This document shows, piece by piece, positions 41,457 to 50,821 of a stretch of DNA of 64,000 nt (its first letter is position 1; each line of letters opens with the position of its first letter). Location: assembly GCF_014288115.1 (NCBI RefSeq), contig NZ_JACOOK010000007.1, positions 1-64,000 of the forward strand, written 5' to 3'. Made by a program: the position numbers and the translations under genes. Under the pieces are notes generated by a model, which searched no databases, was not told the origin of the DNA, and saw nothing but the letters and a program-made list of their open reading frames with translations. This stretch comes from Alistipes_A hominis. GTDB lineage: Bacteria; Bacteroidota; Bacteroidia; Bacteroidales; Rikenellaceae.

Positions 41457-43304
41457 ATGGCCGACTCGAAACGCATTGCCGAACTGAAAGAAAAAGTAGC
41501 CCTGCTGCCGGAATCCCCGGGCATTTATCAATTCCTCGGGGCCGACGGCCGCGTGATTTACGTAGGCAAGGCGAAAAACCTCAAACGCCGCGTCTATTCC
41601 TATTTTACGTCGAAAGCCAACGAGAGCGCCAAAGTGCGCGTGATGGTCTCGCGGATCGCCGACCTGAGGCACACGGTCGTGGCAACCGAGAACGAGGCTT
41701 TCCTGCTCGAAAACAGCATGATCAAAAGTCTTCAGCCGCGGTACAATATCCTGCTGAAGGACGACAAGACCTATCCGTGGATCGTGATCCGCAACGAACC
41801 GTTTCCGCGCGTACAGTCCACCCGGCGGCGCGAGCGCGACGGTTCTCGCTATTTCGGGCCGTACGCTTCGGTCTATATCCAGAAAACGGTGCTCGACCTG
41901 GTGCGCAGCATCCACAGCCTGCGCACGTGTTCGCTGAATCTCTCCCCGGAAGCGATCGCCAAAGGCAAATACAGCGTCTGCCTGGAATACCACATCGGCA
42001 ACTGTAAGGGACCTTGCGTCGGTCTGCAAAGCGAAACCGAATACCGCGAAGGGATCGAACTGGTAACGTCGCTGCTGCGCGGCGACACCCGGGAGACGAC
42101 CGAATACCTGCGCGCGAAAATGGTCGGCGCGGCAGCCGAAATGCGGTTCGAAGAGGCCGCCGTCTATAAAAAACGGATCGAAGCCCTCGCCGCCTATCAG
42201 AGCAAATCGGTAGTCGTCAGCAACACGCTGACCAACCTGGACGTCTTCTCGCTGGTCGTCGACGACGATGCGGCCTACTGCAATTTCATGCGGATCGCCG
42301 ACGGAGCCGTCGTCAATTCGTTCACGGTCGAACTGAAACCGGGGCTGGAAGACCGGCCGCAGGACATCCTGACCTACGCGATCAGCCGGATCGCCGAACA
42401 ACTGCCGGGCGGACGGTTGTCGCGCGAAGCGATCGTCCCGCTGCTGCCGGCGCAGGAACTATTCGAAGGAGTAACGTTCACCGTGCCGCAGCGCGGCGAC
42501 AAGCTGCATCTACTGGAACTCTCGGAGCGCAACAGCCGCCTGTACCGGCTCGAAAAACTCAAGCAGATCGAAATCAAAGATCCCGAACGGCACACGAACC
42601 GCATCCTGGCCGCCCTGCAAAAAGAGCTCCACCTGAGCGTCCCGCCGCGGCACATCGAATGCTTCGACAACTCGAACCTACAGGGAACCAATCCGGTGGC
42701 TTCGTGCGTCGTATTCCGCGACGCAAAACCGGCGCGCAAGGAGTACCGCCATTTCAACATCAAGACCGTCGTTGGAGCCAACGACTTCGCCTCGATGGAA
42801 GAGGTGATCGGACGCCGTTACCGCAGGTTGCTCGACGAAGACGCCGAACTGCCGCAACTGATCGTCGTGGACGGAGGCAAGGGGCAGCTCCGCTTCGCCT
42901 ACGAAACCCTGCTGCGGCTCGGGATCGCCGACCGGGTCGCCATCGTCGGACTGGCCAAACGGATCGAAGAGGTCTATTTCCCGCACGACTCCACCCCTTA
43001 CTATCTCGACCGCAACAGCGAAGCGTTGAAAGTGCTGATGCACATACGCGACGAAGCGCACCGTTTCGGCATCACCTTCCACCGCAAGAAGCGTTCGCTC
43101 GCCTTTATCAAAAGCGAACTGGAAAGCATCCCGACCCTCGGCAACCGTTCGGTAGAGAAACTGCTGCAACGCTTCCGCACGCTGTCCCGAATCCGGACGG
43201 CTTCCGAAACCGAACTATCGGAACTGATCGGTCGGCAACGCGCCGCCGAAGTGATCCGCTATTTCCGGGAAGTGCCGGCGGACGGCACGAAAGAGGGGAA
43301 ATAA
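41457..43304 (+). CDS. uvrC: UvrABC excinuclease subunit C
   Basis: A 615-residue nuclease that makes both incisions in nucleotide excision repair. It has the GIY-YIG domain at the start (PGIYQFLGADGRVIYVGKAKNLKRR, about 20-45, for the 3' cut), a Cys-containing segment (CLEYHIGNCKGPC), a UVR motif near 205-240 (FEEAAVYKKRIEAL), the RNase H-like domain with ECFDNSNLQG and VVDGGKGQL (5' cut), and C-terminal helix-hairpin-helix repeats (SIPTLGNRSVEKLLQRF). Length is normal. Confidence 0.97.
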   Translation: MADSKRIAELKEKVALLPESPGIYQFLGADGRVIYVGKAKNLKRRVYSYFTSKANESAKVRVMVSRIADLRHTVVATENEAFLLENSMIKSLQPRYNILLKDDKTYPWIVIRNEPFPRVQSTRRRERDGSRYFGPYASVYIQKTVLDLVRSIHSLRTCSLNLSPEAIAKGKYSVCLEYHIGNCKGPCVGLQSETEYREGIELVTSLLRGDTRETTEYLRAKMVGAAAEMRFEEAAVYKKRIEALAAYQSKSVVVSNTLTNLDVFSLVVDDDAAYCNFMRIADGAVVNSFTVELKPGLEDRPQDILTYAISRIAEQLPGGRLSREAIVPLLPAQELFEGVTFTVPQRGDKLHLLELSERNSRLYRLEKLKQIEIKDPERHTNRILAALQKELHLSVPPRHIECFDNSNLQGTNPVASCVVFRDAKPARKEYRHFNIKTVVGANDFASMEEVIGRRYRRLLDEDAELPQLIVVDGGKGQLRFAYETLLRLGIADRVAIVGLAKRIEEVYFPHDSTPYYLDRNSEALKVLMHIRDEAHRFGITFHRKKRSLAFIKSELESIPTLGNRSVEKLLQRFRTLSRIRTASETELSELIGRQRAAEVIRYFREVPADGTKEGK

Positions 43305-43328
43305 CCGGCGTACGAACGGGCCTGAAAA

Positions 43329-43360
43329 TTTGTGAATCCGGGAAAAAAAAGACACCTTTG
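43329..43360 (+). promoter_or_regulatory. Promoter of the PfkB kinase gene
   Basis: TTTG (43329-43332), 20 bp, CACCTTTG (43353-43360), one mismatch in the -7. Initiation near 43367 would leave a leader of about 130 nt holding a short open frame at 43400-43441. Confidence 0.6.
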
Positions 43361-43399
43361 CAAAGTCGGTCCGAGAAAACGGCCGGAAACGGGCGCACC

Positions 43400-43441
43400 A
43401 TGCATATCAGCGTTCCATACGCGGTTCCCGACCCACTGTGA
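43400..43441 (+). CDS. Possible 13-codon leader peptide upstream of the PfkB gene
   Basis: ATG at 43400 to TGA at 43441 within the putative leader, reading MHISVPYAVPDPL. It ends 56 bp before the kinase ATG. Nothing else supports translation, and the frame is short enough to occur by chance. Confidence 0.2.
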   Translation: MHISVPYAVPDPL

Positions 43442-43497
43442 ACGGAAAGGCACGATTTTTTCACGAAACCTCAACTGTACCTAAAACCGAATCATCC

Positions 43498-44499
43498 ATG
43501 AAAAGCGTCATCGGAATGGGCAATGCCCTGACAGACATCCTGATCAACCTGAAAAACGACGAAATACTCGATACCTTCAAGTTACCGCGGGGCAGCATGA
43601 ACCTGGTCGACAGCGAACTGCAACGACAGATCGACGCATCGGTCGCCGACGCGCCCCACACGCTTTCGCTCGGCGGATCGGCTTCGAATACGATCCGCGC
43701 ACTGGCCCGGATGGGCGCTTCGACAGGCTACATCGGCAAAGTCGGACGCGACGAAACGGGCGACTTTTTCGAACGGACGCTGAACGAACTACAAATCGCC
43801 CCGACCGTTTTCCGCGGCGACGAACCGTCGGGACGCTGCGTATCGTTGGTCTCCCCCGACGGCGAACGCACGATGTGCACCTACCTCGGCGCAGCGCTCG
43901 AAATGCGCCATACCGAACTTACGCCCGAAATTTTCGACGGTTACGAATACTTCTACATCGAAGGCTACCTGGTGCAGGATCACGAATTGATCTCGAACGC
44001 CGTACGCATCGCCAAAGAGCGCGGACTGCAAGTCGCCCTCGATCTGGCGAGTTTCAACATCGTCGAAGAAAACCTCGGCTTCCTGCACGACCTGGTCGAC
44101 CGACACGTCGATATCCTGTTTGCGAACGAGCAGGAAGCGGCCGCTTTCACAGGAGAAAAAAACCCGCTGGAAGCGCTCGACAAGATCGCCCGTAAATGCT
44201 CGATCGCAGTCGTGAAGGTCGGTACGCGCGGCGCTTACGTCAAATACCGCGGCCGGGTGGATCACATAGGGATCATGGGGAATGCCCGCCGGGTCGACAG
44301 CACCGGGGCAGGCGATTTTTACGCCGCCGGATTCCTGTTCGGATTGTGCCGGGGATTGTCGATGGAACAGTGCGGCACGATCGGCTCCATCGCCGCCGGA
44401 AAGGTGATCGAAGTCGTCGGAACCACGTTCGATGAAAAAGTATGGGAAGAAATCCGCCGGATGGTCGGCGACGTGGAAACCGGAAACTACATCCTGTAA
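43498..44499 (+). CDS. PfkB family kinase, adenosine kinase-like
   Basis: A 333-residue ribokinase-fold kinase. The start is the ATG at 43498 (MKSVIGMGNALTDILI); a GTG 60 bp upstream gives no family-like sequence. It has the glycine-rich substrate loop (LGGSASNTIRALARMG) and the C-terminal signature STGAGDFYAAGF with catalytic Asp273. The length and NALTDI opening fit the adenosine kinase branch, which phosphorylates adenosine to AMP with ATP, but a sugar substrate is possible. It is followed after 35 bp by the yqaA-like gene, probably cotranscribed. Confidence 0.87.
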   Translation: MKSVIGMGNALTDILINLKNDEILDTFKLPRGSMNLVDSELQRQIDASVADAPHTLSLGGSASNTIRALARMGASTGYIGKVGRDETGDFFERTLNELQIAPTVFRGDEPSGRCVSLVSPDGERTMCTYLGAALEMRHTELTPEIFDGYEYFYIEGYLVQDHELISNAVRIAKERGLQVALDLASFNIVEENLGFLHDLVDRHVDILFANEQEAAAFTGEKNPLEALDKIARKCSIAVVKVGTRGAYVKYRGRVDHIGIMGNARRVDSTGAGDFYAAGFLFGLCRGLSMEQCGTIGSIAAGKVIEVVGTTFDEKVWEEIRRMVGDVETGNYIL

Positions 44500-44534
44500 T
44501 GCACCCGAATCGTCCAATCCGTTAAACATACCGC

Positions 44535-44984
44535 GTGGAATGGCTGCTTAATCTGGGATACGTCGGCCTGTTCGCCGGCTCGTTCATCGCCGCGACGGTC
44601 GTTCCGTTCAGTTCCGACGTGCTGCTGCTGGGTATGCTGGCCGCAGGCGGAAACGTATGGTTGTGCGTGCTGGTCGCCACGCTCGGCAACTGGCTCGGCG
44701 GACTGACTTCGTACTGGCTCGGATGGCTCGGCAAATGGGAATGGATCGAGCGCTACATGGGCGTCAAGCACGAAACCCTCGTCAAACACAAAAGCAAAAT
44801 AGACCGCTTCGGCTCGCTGCTGGCCCTGTTGACCTGGTTGCCGGTCGTAGGCGACGTATTCGCGATCGCTCTCGGATTTTACAAGGTGGATTTCAAGAAA
44901 GCGGCCGTCCTGATGCTGATCGGCAAAGGAGCCCGCTTCGTTTGCTGGGCCCTGCTGTTCATCTGGGGCAAACAATATTTCTGA
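44535..44984 (+). CDS. YqaA family inner-membrane protein
   Basis: A 149-residue integral membrane protein of the YqaA/SNARE-associated (VTT, DedA-related) family, with about four hydrophobic segments and a conserved SYWLGWLGKWEWIERY loop. The start is the GTG at 44535, since no ATG is in frame nearby. DedA-type proteins are linked to membrane homeostasis and lipid-carrier flipping; this shorter branch is not well studied. It follows the PfkB gene by 35 bp and converges on the operon ending at 44996. Confidence 0.8.
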   Translation: MEWLLNLGYVGLFAGSFIAATVVPFSSDVLLLGMLAAGGNVWLCVLVATLGNWLGGLTSYWLGWLGKWEWIERYMGVKHETLVKHKSKIDRFGSLLALLTWLPVVGDVFAIALGFYKVDFKKAAVLMLIGKGARFVCWALLFIWGKQYF

Positions 44985-44995
44985 CCGGCCGCCGG

Positions 44996-46675
44996 CTATC
45001 GCTGCGACAGATCCAGCGTCAGGCTGCCGTCCGCATCCGGCATAAGCAGAAACGTATCCGCAGCCTCTTCCTCCCCGACGGTTCCGGCCGTACATTGCGC
45101 CCGGTAATCGAGATCGCCGATACGGGCCCGAACGCACTGCGGTTCGATCGCGGTAAAAGGCAACGCCTTCTCCGGGGCCGTCGTCAGCACGAAACGATAC
45201 TCTTTTCCGGCGTTTTCGGTCAACCGGATACGGATCGCCCGCTCATCGAAAACCATCCGGCACGAACCTCCTGCGAGGATCGGAGTCGTCACGGTCAGTT
45301 CGCCGGGCGCGGTCTCCCCGGCCGCCGGCATCCCCACCGGAACCGGCCGCCAACTACCGTCGGCCATCTTTTCCACCAACCGCAGGCCGGCCGTCTCCGT
45401 CGTCGAACTCCAATTGAAACCGTCTACCAGAGGCAGGGTCGTATACAGGCACTGCGTCGAAGTGCCCGGCTGCGTCAGGTAAGCCGACGGCAGCCGTTCA
45501 TCGAAAAGATGGATGTCGCGGAAACGCAGCGTACTATCCTCCCACACGACATTGGCCCGGTAAAAACGGCTGTCGTACCACACCGTTTTGCGGCCGGCCG
45601 GCTTGCTGTCCTTCATCGCCACGATGCAGGTCGCCGGAGTCTCCGCGAAACGCTCCTTGAACCATCGCCCCGATTCGGACAACGTCTGTACGGTCAGGGC
45701 TCCCGCCCGAGACAGCGAATCCGCCACTGCGACCTGGTATTCCAGTCCGCGCCGCATCCGAGGCCAGGTAAACGAATTCTCCTGTCCGACCTGCGCATAC
45801 TGGAAAGCCAGGCACGGCCCGTCGGTCAGCATGTCGAAAAACCAATCGATCCAAACCGGGTTGCCGCCCCCTTCGGTATAGGCGGGCTCCAGCGTCTCGA
45901 CTCCCTGGGCCGGAAGCCCGAGCCCGCTATCGTACTGGTTGATCGGATCGCTGCCGAGCATCCGGAACACCGGGACGCCGATCTGCTCTTGCGGAGTCTG
46001 CGCCGGCATGTAGGCATTTTTACGGCTCGGGTAATAAGCCTGGTTCCAGTAACCGCCCCACAGCGTGTAACCGTCCGTTCCCACCTGATCGCGGCAATTG
46101 CACGAAGCGACGATCCGGTAACGATCGGCCATGTACTGCAACGTATGCGCGTCGATGAACCACGATCCGACCGCCGTCGGATAGGCCCCGAAAATCTTTT
46201 TGAATTCGGCCATGTAGACGTCGACCAATTTTTCGCGCTCTTCGGGAGTATATCCCGTCGAAAAACCTACGTTCGCGTGCCAGTCCCACGGATAGGCCCC
46301 GCGCCACGTCATGCCGGCCGCTTCGACGTGAGGTTGGGTGATCTCCCACCAGCCGCCTACTTCGGAACCCTCTTTCAACGCCCTGCGCATCAGTTCCTGA
46401 TAACGCGGATTGAGCAGCGCGTCGTACTGCAACAAGAAAGTCCCGCGCAAGCGGTGTTTTTCCAGCAGTTCGACCTGCCGGAGCGTTGTCAGGAAAAGAT
46501 CCTCGTCCGAAATATTCACCGGACGCGGCTCGGTCTGGCGAACGAAATTAATAATATTCACGATGCGGGGCGCCGGTTCTTCCGCCCGCTCCCGACAGGC
46601 GACCAAACACTGGGTCAGACCGAGAACGGCCAGCCCTTCCACGACTCCCCAAACCAAAATCCGTTTTACATTCAT
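44996..46675 (-). CDS. Exported lipoprotein with polysaccharide-deacetylase-like fold
   Basis: A 559-residue precursor. I start it at the ATG at 46675 (MNVKRILVWG); the longer frame upstream would overlap the activase gene. A hydrophobic signal ends in a lipobox LVAC (Cys27). The next 300 residues resemble the NodB/GH57-type beta/alpha barrel superfamily (RGTFLLQYDALL, EGSEVGGWWEITQPHVEAAG, VGSWFIDAHTLQYMADRY). A beta-rich C-terminal region follows. Activity (deacetylase or glycosidase) cannot be settled by eye. It is the last gene of a three-gene operon, 26 bp after the activase gene. Confidence 0.65.
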   Translation of the reverse strand: MNVKRILVWGVVEGLAVLGLTQCLVACRERAEEPAPRIVNIINFVRQTEPRPVNISDEDLFLTTLRQVELLEKHRLRGTFLLQYDALLNPRYQELMRRALKEGSEVGGWWEITQPHVEAAGMTWRGAYPWDWHANVGFSTGYTPEEREKLVDVYMAEFKKIFGAYPTAVGSWFIDAHTLQYMADRYRIVASCNCRDQVGTDGYTLWGGYWNQAYYPSRKNAYMPAQTPQEQIGVPVFRMLGSDPINQYDSGLGLPAQGVETLEPAYTEGGGNPVWIDWFFDMLTDGPCLAFQYAQVGQENSFTWPRMRRGLEYQVAVADSLSRAGALTVQTLSESGRWFKERFAETPATCIVAMKDSKPAGRKTVWYDSRFYRANVVWEDSTLRFRDIHLFDERLPSAYLTQPGTSTQCLYTTLPLVDGFNWSSTTETAGLRLVEKMADGSWRPVPVGMPAAGETAPGELTVTTPILAGGSCRMVFDERAIRIRLTENAGKEYRFVLTTAPEKALPFTAIEPQCVRARIGDLDYRAQCTAGTVGEEEAADTFLLMPDADGSLTLDLSQR

Positions 46676-46701
46676 ATTCTTAAACAGTAACAAATTATGA
46701 G

Positions 46702-47604
46702 TCAGAACGATCCAGTCCGACGTTTTTTCAGCAACCCGTCGACCCGGGCCCCGAACCTGCGGATCTCCTCGGCCGAAGGCGGGCGAAAAGCAGGCCCGCA
46801 AGCAGGCAGGCCCAGTTTTTCAAGCTTCGAAATCCCGAGCCGGTGATAAGCCACGTACTCCACCTTCACACCATCCAGCCCGTCCAGCAAATCGGCCAGA
46901 GCTCCGGCATGAGCGGCGTTATCGTGCAATTCGGGAATAAAAATCGAACGCAGCAGCACGTTCCCGCCCGCCCGGTGCACCGCCCGCAGGTTATCCAGCA
47001 TCGCCGCGAGCGGCAAACCGGTATATTTTTCATACAGTTCCCCGTCGAGCGACTTGACGTCCCACAACCACAAATCGGTCATCGGCTGCGCCCTGAGAAA
47101 ATCGGAGAGCCGGCCTTGTCCGGAAGTCTCGATTGCCGTATGGATACCCTCCCGGCGCAATGCTTCCAGCAAAGCGGCGGTAAACTGGAACTGCGCCATC
47201 GGTTCGCCGCCGGAGAGGGTGACTCCCCCGCCCGAATGCCGGAAGTAAGAAACGTCGCCGCGCACCTCTTCCATCACCTGCCCGACCGTCATATCCCGGC
47301 CGACCCGTTCGATGGCCCCGGTCGGACAGGCGTCGGCACAACGCGAACATCCCCCGCACCGCTCGCGTCGAAGCGCCGCATCCCGCAGCGTTCGGCGCGC
47401 ATCGCGGTAAGGACACGCTTCGTCGCATACTCCGCACCCGATACAGCGCGTACGGTAGAACAGCAATTCGTCCGCCGCACGCTGCGATTCGGGATTGTGG
47501 CACCAGGCGCAACGCAACGGACACCCTTTCAGAAACACCGTGGTACGTACCCCCGGTCCGTCGTGGGTACAAAAACGTTGTATGTCGAAAACACGCCCCG
47601 TCAT
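46702..47604 (-). CDS. Glycyl-radical enzyme activating protein (radical SAM)
   Basis: A 300-residue radical SAM enzyme of the PflA class, which uses S-adenosylmethionine to put the radical on a glycine of a partner enzyme. The cluster motif is C28-x3-C32-x2-C35 in GCPLRCAWCHNP, with SGGEP at 131-135. An inserted ferredoxin-like domain has two four-Cys sets (54-64 and 83-93) for two extra [4Fe-4S] clusters. This insert is typical of activases for dehydratases and decarboxylases (glycerol, choline, HPA types) rather than PflA itself. No glycyl-radical enzyme gene is in the window. It lies 10 bp after the glycosidase-like gene. Confidence 0.88.
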   Translation of the reverse strand: MTGRVFDIQRFCTHDGPGVRTTVFLKGCPLRCAWCHNPESQRAADELLFYRTRCIGCGVCDEACPYRDARRTLRDAALRRERCGGCSRCADACPTGAIERVGRDMTVGQVMEEVRGDVSYFRHSGGGVTLSGGEPMAQFQFTAALLEALRREGIHTAIETSGQGRLSDFLRAQPMTDLWLWDVKSLDGELYEKYTGLPLAAMLDNLRAVHRAGGNVLLRSIFIPELHDNAAHAGALADLLDGLDGVKVEYVAYHRLGISKLEKLGLPACGPAFRPPSAEEIRRFGARVDGLLKKRRTGSF

Positions 47605-47614
47605 CCGACCGCCG

Positions 47615-50467
47615 CTATTTCCCGACCGTCAACCATCGTCCCGACAGTTCGGGCGTAACGTCCAGCATCAATTTCCCGTCGGCCGTTTCGGACGGCACCG
47701 TTTTTTTCCCGAGCCGTACGGTCGCTTTTTTCGCCGTCACCGGAACCGGCAGCGCAATCCGCCCCTGTCCCGAAACACAGATCCGGTAAACCGGAGAATC
47801 CTCGGCCTCGGGAGCAAAAACCACCTGATCGAAAGGTTTTTCTCCAAAAACATACTGCACGCCGTCGAGCGTGATCCCCCGGCAGTCGCGGCCGACGAAA
47901 GCGATCAGACGGCCATCGGCGCCGGTACGGAACGCGACCGACATCTTTCCTTCGTAAGAAACCCGATGCCCGTTCACCGCCGCATCGTTCAGTTCGATCC
48001 GGTCGGACGGCAGCGGATTCGCGGCCAGCGCTTCGGCATCCTCCTGCTGGTTGCGCGAGAATCCGCCGGGCCAGCTTTCGCGGTGAGTCCGATAATGCTT
48101 CACGATTACGGTCGTCGTATTCGGGAACGCCGTGACGAAATAGTCGCTCGTCCGCGACACGACCGACGGATTGTCATTCACCCCGCCGAATTTCCCGCTG
48201 GACGGATAAGCCCCGACCGCATGCAGGATCTCGAACAGCGTCCGGGTCTCGTAACCGAGACTGGCCGACTGGTCGTCGCGCGGACGAAAACCGAAATAGC
48301 TCGCCGATCCTTTCTGCGTCTTCCGGATCGTGCCCACGATCCGCCCGTCGGCCCGAGCGACTACTTCGCACCCCGCTCCCGCTTCGACCGGATAGATCCG
48401 GTCGACCAGAAAATCAGTCAAAACGGTTTGTCGCGGCACCGCGGCGAAACTGCCGCAGAAAGCGACCTCTTTGCCGGCAGCGATCTCGCCCATATATTGG
48501 TCATGCCGGTAGGTAGCGCCGAACAATTTTTGCCACTGCGCAGCGCAGTTCTCCCCGGCCGTGTTGATCAGGGGCGGAGCGCTGAACCACACCACCCGGC
48601 CGCCGCTTTCGACGAATCGTTCCATCATCTCCAGCAGTCCCTTCTCCGGAAGGGGCTCGAAGACGGCCACCAGCGTACCGTATTTCTTGTCGCCCACCTG
48701 AATCCGCCCGTCGGGCAGTATTTTCCCCATCTCCAACAGCTTGTCGGCCGTCAGGTAATTGGCATACCCGTACTGGGCCATCCAGCTGCCGAAACGCGGC
48801 TCGACGGCCACCAGATTCATCGGATAGAGGATCAGTACGTCCACGTCGCGGTGCACATGCCCGGAGATCAGGTCGATCGGCGCCGTTGCCTGCGCGCCGA
48901 ACGCGCTGTTGATAGCCATCTTCCATTCCCACACCCTGTCGGGCATTCCCCAGGCGGCGGCATAAGCGTTCGGGTACTTGTTGATCACGCCGATCGACGC
49001 GGCCATCGCCGCCCCGTAATAATTCCGGTCGCCCCAGCCGCCCTCGGCAAAGTCGTTTCCGGTCGGTTGCAGGTACTCGCTCCACTTGAAATAGTCGTAA
49101 CAGGCCGCCGAAGCCTGGTGCACCGTGTTTCCCCACACGAAATTGGATGTATATTCGTACTGATTCGGATTCGAAGGCTGCTTTTCGGTATTCCACAGGT
49201 CGATGGTCGGGCTCTGCGCCCACGAAGCGTGCGCCGCTGTGCGGAGTTCCCGTCCGAACAGTCCCTCGGCATAGCTCTTCGCATCGCAGAACAGATCGAC
49301 CACGCCGTTATTCAACATTCTGTAATAACGATCGCGCAGCAGGAAAGTCCGGTGGATATCCTCGGGCGACGGCCCCATCACATACTGTACGTTCACCACC
49401 GCATTCGCGGTAGGTTCGAAATAGGGCGCCCCGTAAGCGAAATAGAGCATATACCGGTCGTCGAACGGCTGCCCGAATTTTTCGGCATAGGCATCGGCCA
49501 TGCTTTGCGTAAGGTAGCGTTCGGCAAACTGACCGCCCTCGTGGTGACCGAAATACCCCCAGTCCTGCTGGATATGCATTTCATCGGAATAGAGCGCCGT
49601 CAGGTTGACGCCCTTATCCTTATACTTTTTCATCAGCCTTTTCAGGAAAGCGGAAGCGTCCGCGTTGAAATAATCCATCTCCTGGGTTTCGTATTCCAAC
49701 ACCACCATCACCCGGTTATAACCCGGCAACTGCGGCCGGTCGCAGTAAACCCGCAGCAAACGCGTATCCATCGCCGCTCCCGTAACCTCGTCGCCCAGCG
49801 TGTCGGTCGCCTCGTACTTCACCTGCTCCACCGGGACGATATCCGCCGGAACGACCGCCCGGAACGGACTGCCCCCCAGCGGCGTTTCGCGGAACGCGTA
49901 AGCCTTGACGCCGGTCAGCTTCACCGGAGACTTTCCCTTATTGTTCGTCCAGGCGAGCTGCTGCCAGACCGGAAGACTGAACTTTCCGGTCTGCGGATCG
50001 CGGAACCCGACTTTGTAAGCCACCCAGCGGCCGCCGTGCCCGGTCTGTTTCTTATAAGCCGACCCCAGTTCGAGCGGGCTGAGCAGACTCAGGCAGATCC
50101 CCATGTCGTATTTGGCGGCAAAATCGCTGATCACTTTGATCTTATCGACATACTCGTCCATATCGGGAGTCAGTTTCCTTTCGGAACCGGTATCCTTGCG
50201 ATATTGTCTGAAAAATTCGTCGAATGCCACGATCAGCTCCTTGCAGCCGCGTTTTTTCCCCTCTTCGCAGATTTCGCGCAGACTCTGCACGCGCGGATTG
50301 AACCCGAGCGAAATATCGATTTTTTTATCGGGATCCGTCAGATCGGTCAGTTGCCGGTCGCTGGTCAGAATGACCTCGGTAGATTGCGCCCCTGCCGGAA
50401 GCGGACGGAACAGCAAAGCGAGCGAGCAGATACCCAGTATGCCCAAAAAGCGTAAAACGTTTATCAT
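47615..50467 (-). CDS. Large secreted glycoside-hydrolase-like protein
   Basis: A 950-residue precursor with a signal peptide (about 1-27, ending PAGAQS). Residues 30 to about 480 look like a TIM-barrel hydrolase domain, with LYSDEMHIQQDWGYF as a candidate acidic catalytic strand. Residues about 520-660 resemble the amidotransferase-like beta-galactosidase trimerisation domain (DVDVLILYPMNLV, LEMMERFVESGGRVVWFSAPP). A beta-sandwich tail closes it. This suggests a GH42-like clan-A enzyme, but I do not recognise the exact family and no substrate can be named. It is the first gene of the operon with the activase and the deacetylase-like lipoprotein. Confidence 0.62.
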   Translation of the reverse strand: MINVLRFLGILGICSLALLFRPLPAGAQSTEVILTSDRQLTDLTDPDKKIDISLGFNPRVQSLREICEEGKKRGCKELIVAFDEFFRQYRKDTGSERKLTPDMDEYVDKIKVISDFAAKYDMGICLSLLSPLELGSAYKKQTGHGGRWVAYKVGFRDPQTGKFSLPVWQQLAWTNNKGKSPVKLTGVKAYAFRETPLGGSPFRAVVPADIVPVEQVKYEATDTLGDEVTGAAMDTRLLRVYCDRPQLPGYNRVMVVLEYETQEMDYFNADASAFLKRLMKKYKDKGVNLTALYSDEMHIQQDWGYFGHHEGGQFAERYLTQSMADAYAEKFGQPFDDRYMLYFAYGAPYFEPTANAVVNVQYVMGPSPEDIHRTFLLRDRYYRMLNNGVVDLFCDAKSYAEGLFGRELRTAAHASWAQSPTIDLWNTEKQPSNPNQYEYTSNFVWGNTVHQASAACYDYFKWSEYLQPTGNDFAEGGWGDRNYYGAAMAASIGVINKYPNAYAAAWGMPDRVWEWKMAINSAFGAQATAPIDLISGHVHRDVDVLILYPMNLVAVEPRFGSWMAQYGYANYLTADKLLEMGKILPDGRIQVGDKKYGTLVAVFEPLPEKGLLEMMERFVESGGRVVWFSAPPLINTAGENCAAQWQKLFGATYRHDQYMGEIAAGKEVAFCGSFAAVPRQTVLTDFLVDRIYPVEAGAGCEVVARADGRIVGTIRKTQKGSASYFGFRPRDDQSASLGYETRTLFEILHAVGAYPSSGKFGGVNDNPSVVSRTSDYFVTAFPNTTTVIVKHYRTHRESWPGGFSRNQQEDAEALAANPLPSDRIELNDAAVNGHRVSYEGKMSVAFRTGADGRLIAFVGRDCRGITLDGVQYVFGEKPFDQVVFAPEAEDSPVYRICVSGQGRIALPVPVTAKKATVRLGKKTVPSETADGKLMLDVTPELSGRWLTVGK

Positions 50468-50505
50468 AATTCGAAATTTAGGTCGGACAGGAATAAAGGT
50501 TTTAT

Positions 50506-50539
50506 CAAAGATAAGAATTTATTCGCAATACGGGACAAA
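50506..50539 (-). promoter_or_regulatory. Promoter of the glycosidase/activase operon
   Basis: On the minus strand, TTTG (50539-50536), 22 bp, TATCTTTG (50513-50506). The -7 is exact and the spacer is slightly long. It lies 38 bp before the ATG at 50467. Confidence 0.55.
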
Positions 50540-50771
50540 TCCGACACCATTCATACAATAATAAGGTATAAAAATCGTTCGAAAAGAAATATTTTTATAT
50601 TGTCGGAATTTTTCTTATTTTTCAAAATAAATCTCCGCTCGAAGCAAAACCGAAACCGACAAAACGCGACACAGCACGGTATATCCCCGTTTTTCATTCC
50701 GGACCCAGACAAAAAAATTATCGGGCTCCCGGCCGCAGACAACTGAGCGCACAATTATTTGATAAAATAAT

Positions 50772-50821
50772 TATTATGTATTGCATAATATTAATTTTAT
50801 TATATATATTTGCAGTGCAAA
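50772..50821 (+). promoter_or_regulatory. Export-operon promoter flanked by two palindromes
   Basis: TTG (50781-50783), 21 bp, TATATTTG (50805-50812). A perfect 7+7 inverted repeat (TATTATG and CATAATA, 50772-50790) surrounds the -33. A second, TTTGCA-G-TGCAAA (50809-50821), runs from the -7 towards the start site. Both are placed where a repressor would block initiation. Confidence 0.6.

Noticed and set aside
47495..50455. A 986-codon open frame antisense to the secreted glycosidase-like gene
   Set aside because: Same pattern of biased, motif-free sequence. The minus-strand frame has a signal peptide, domains and a promoter.
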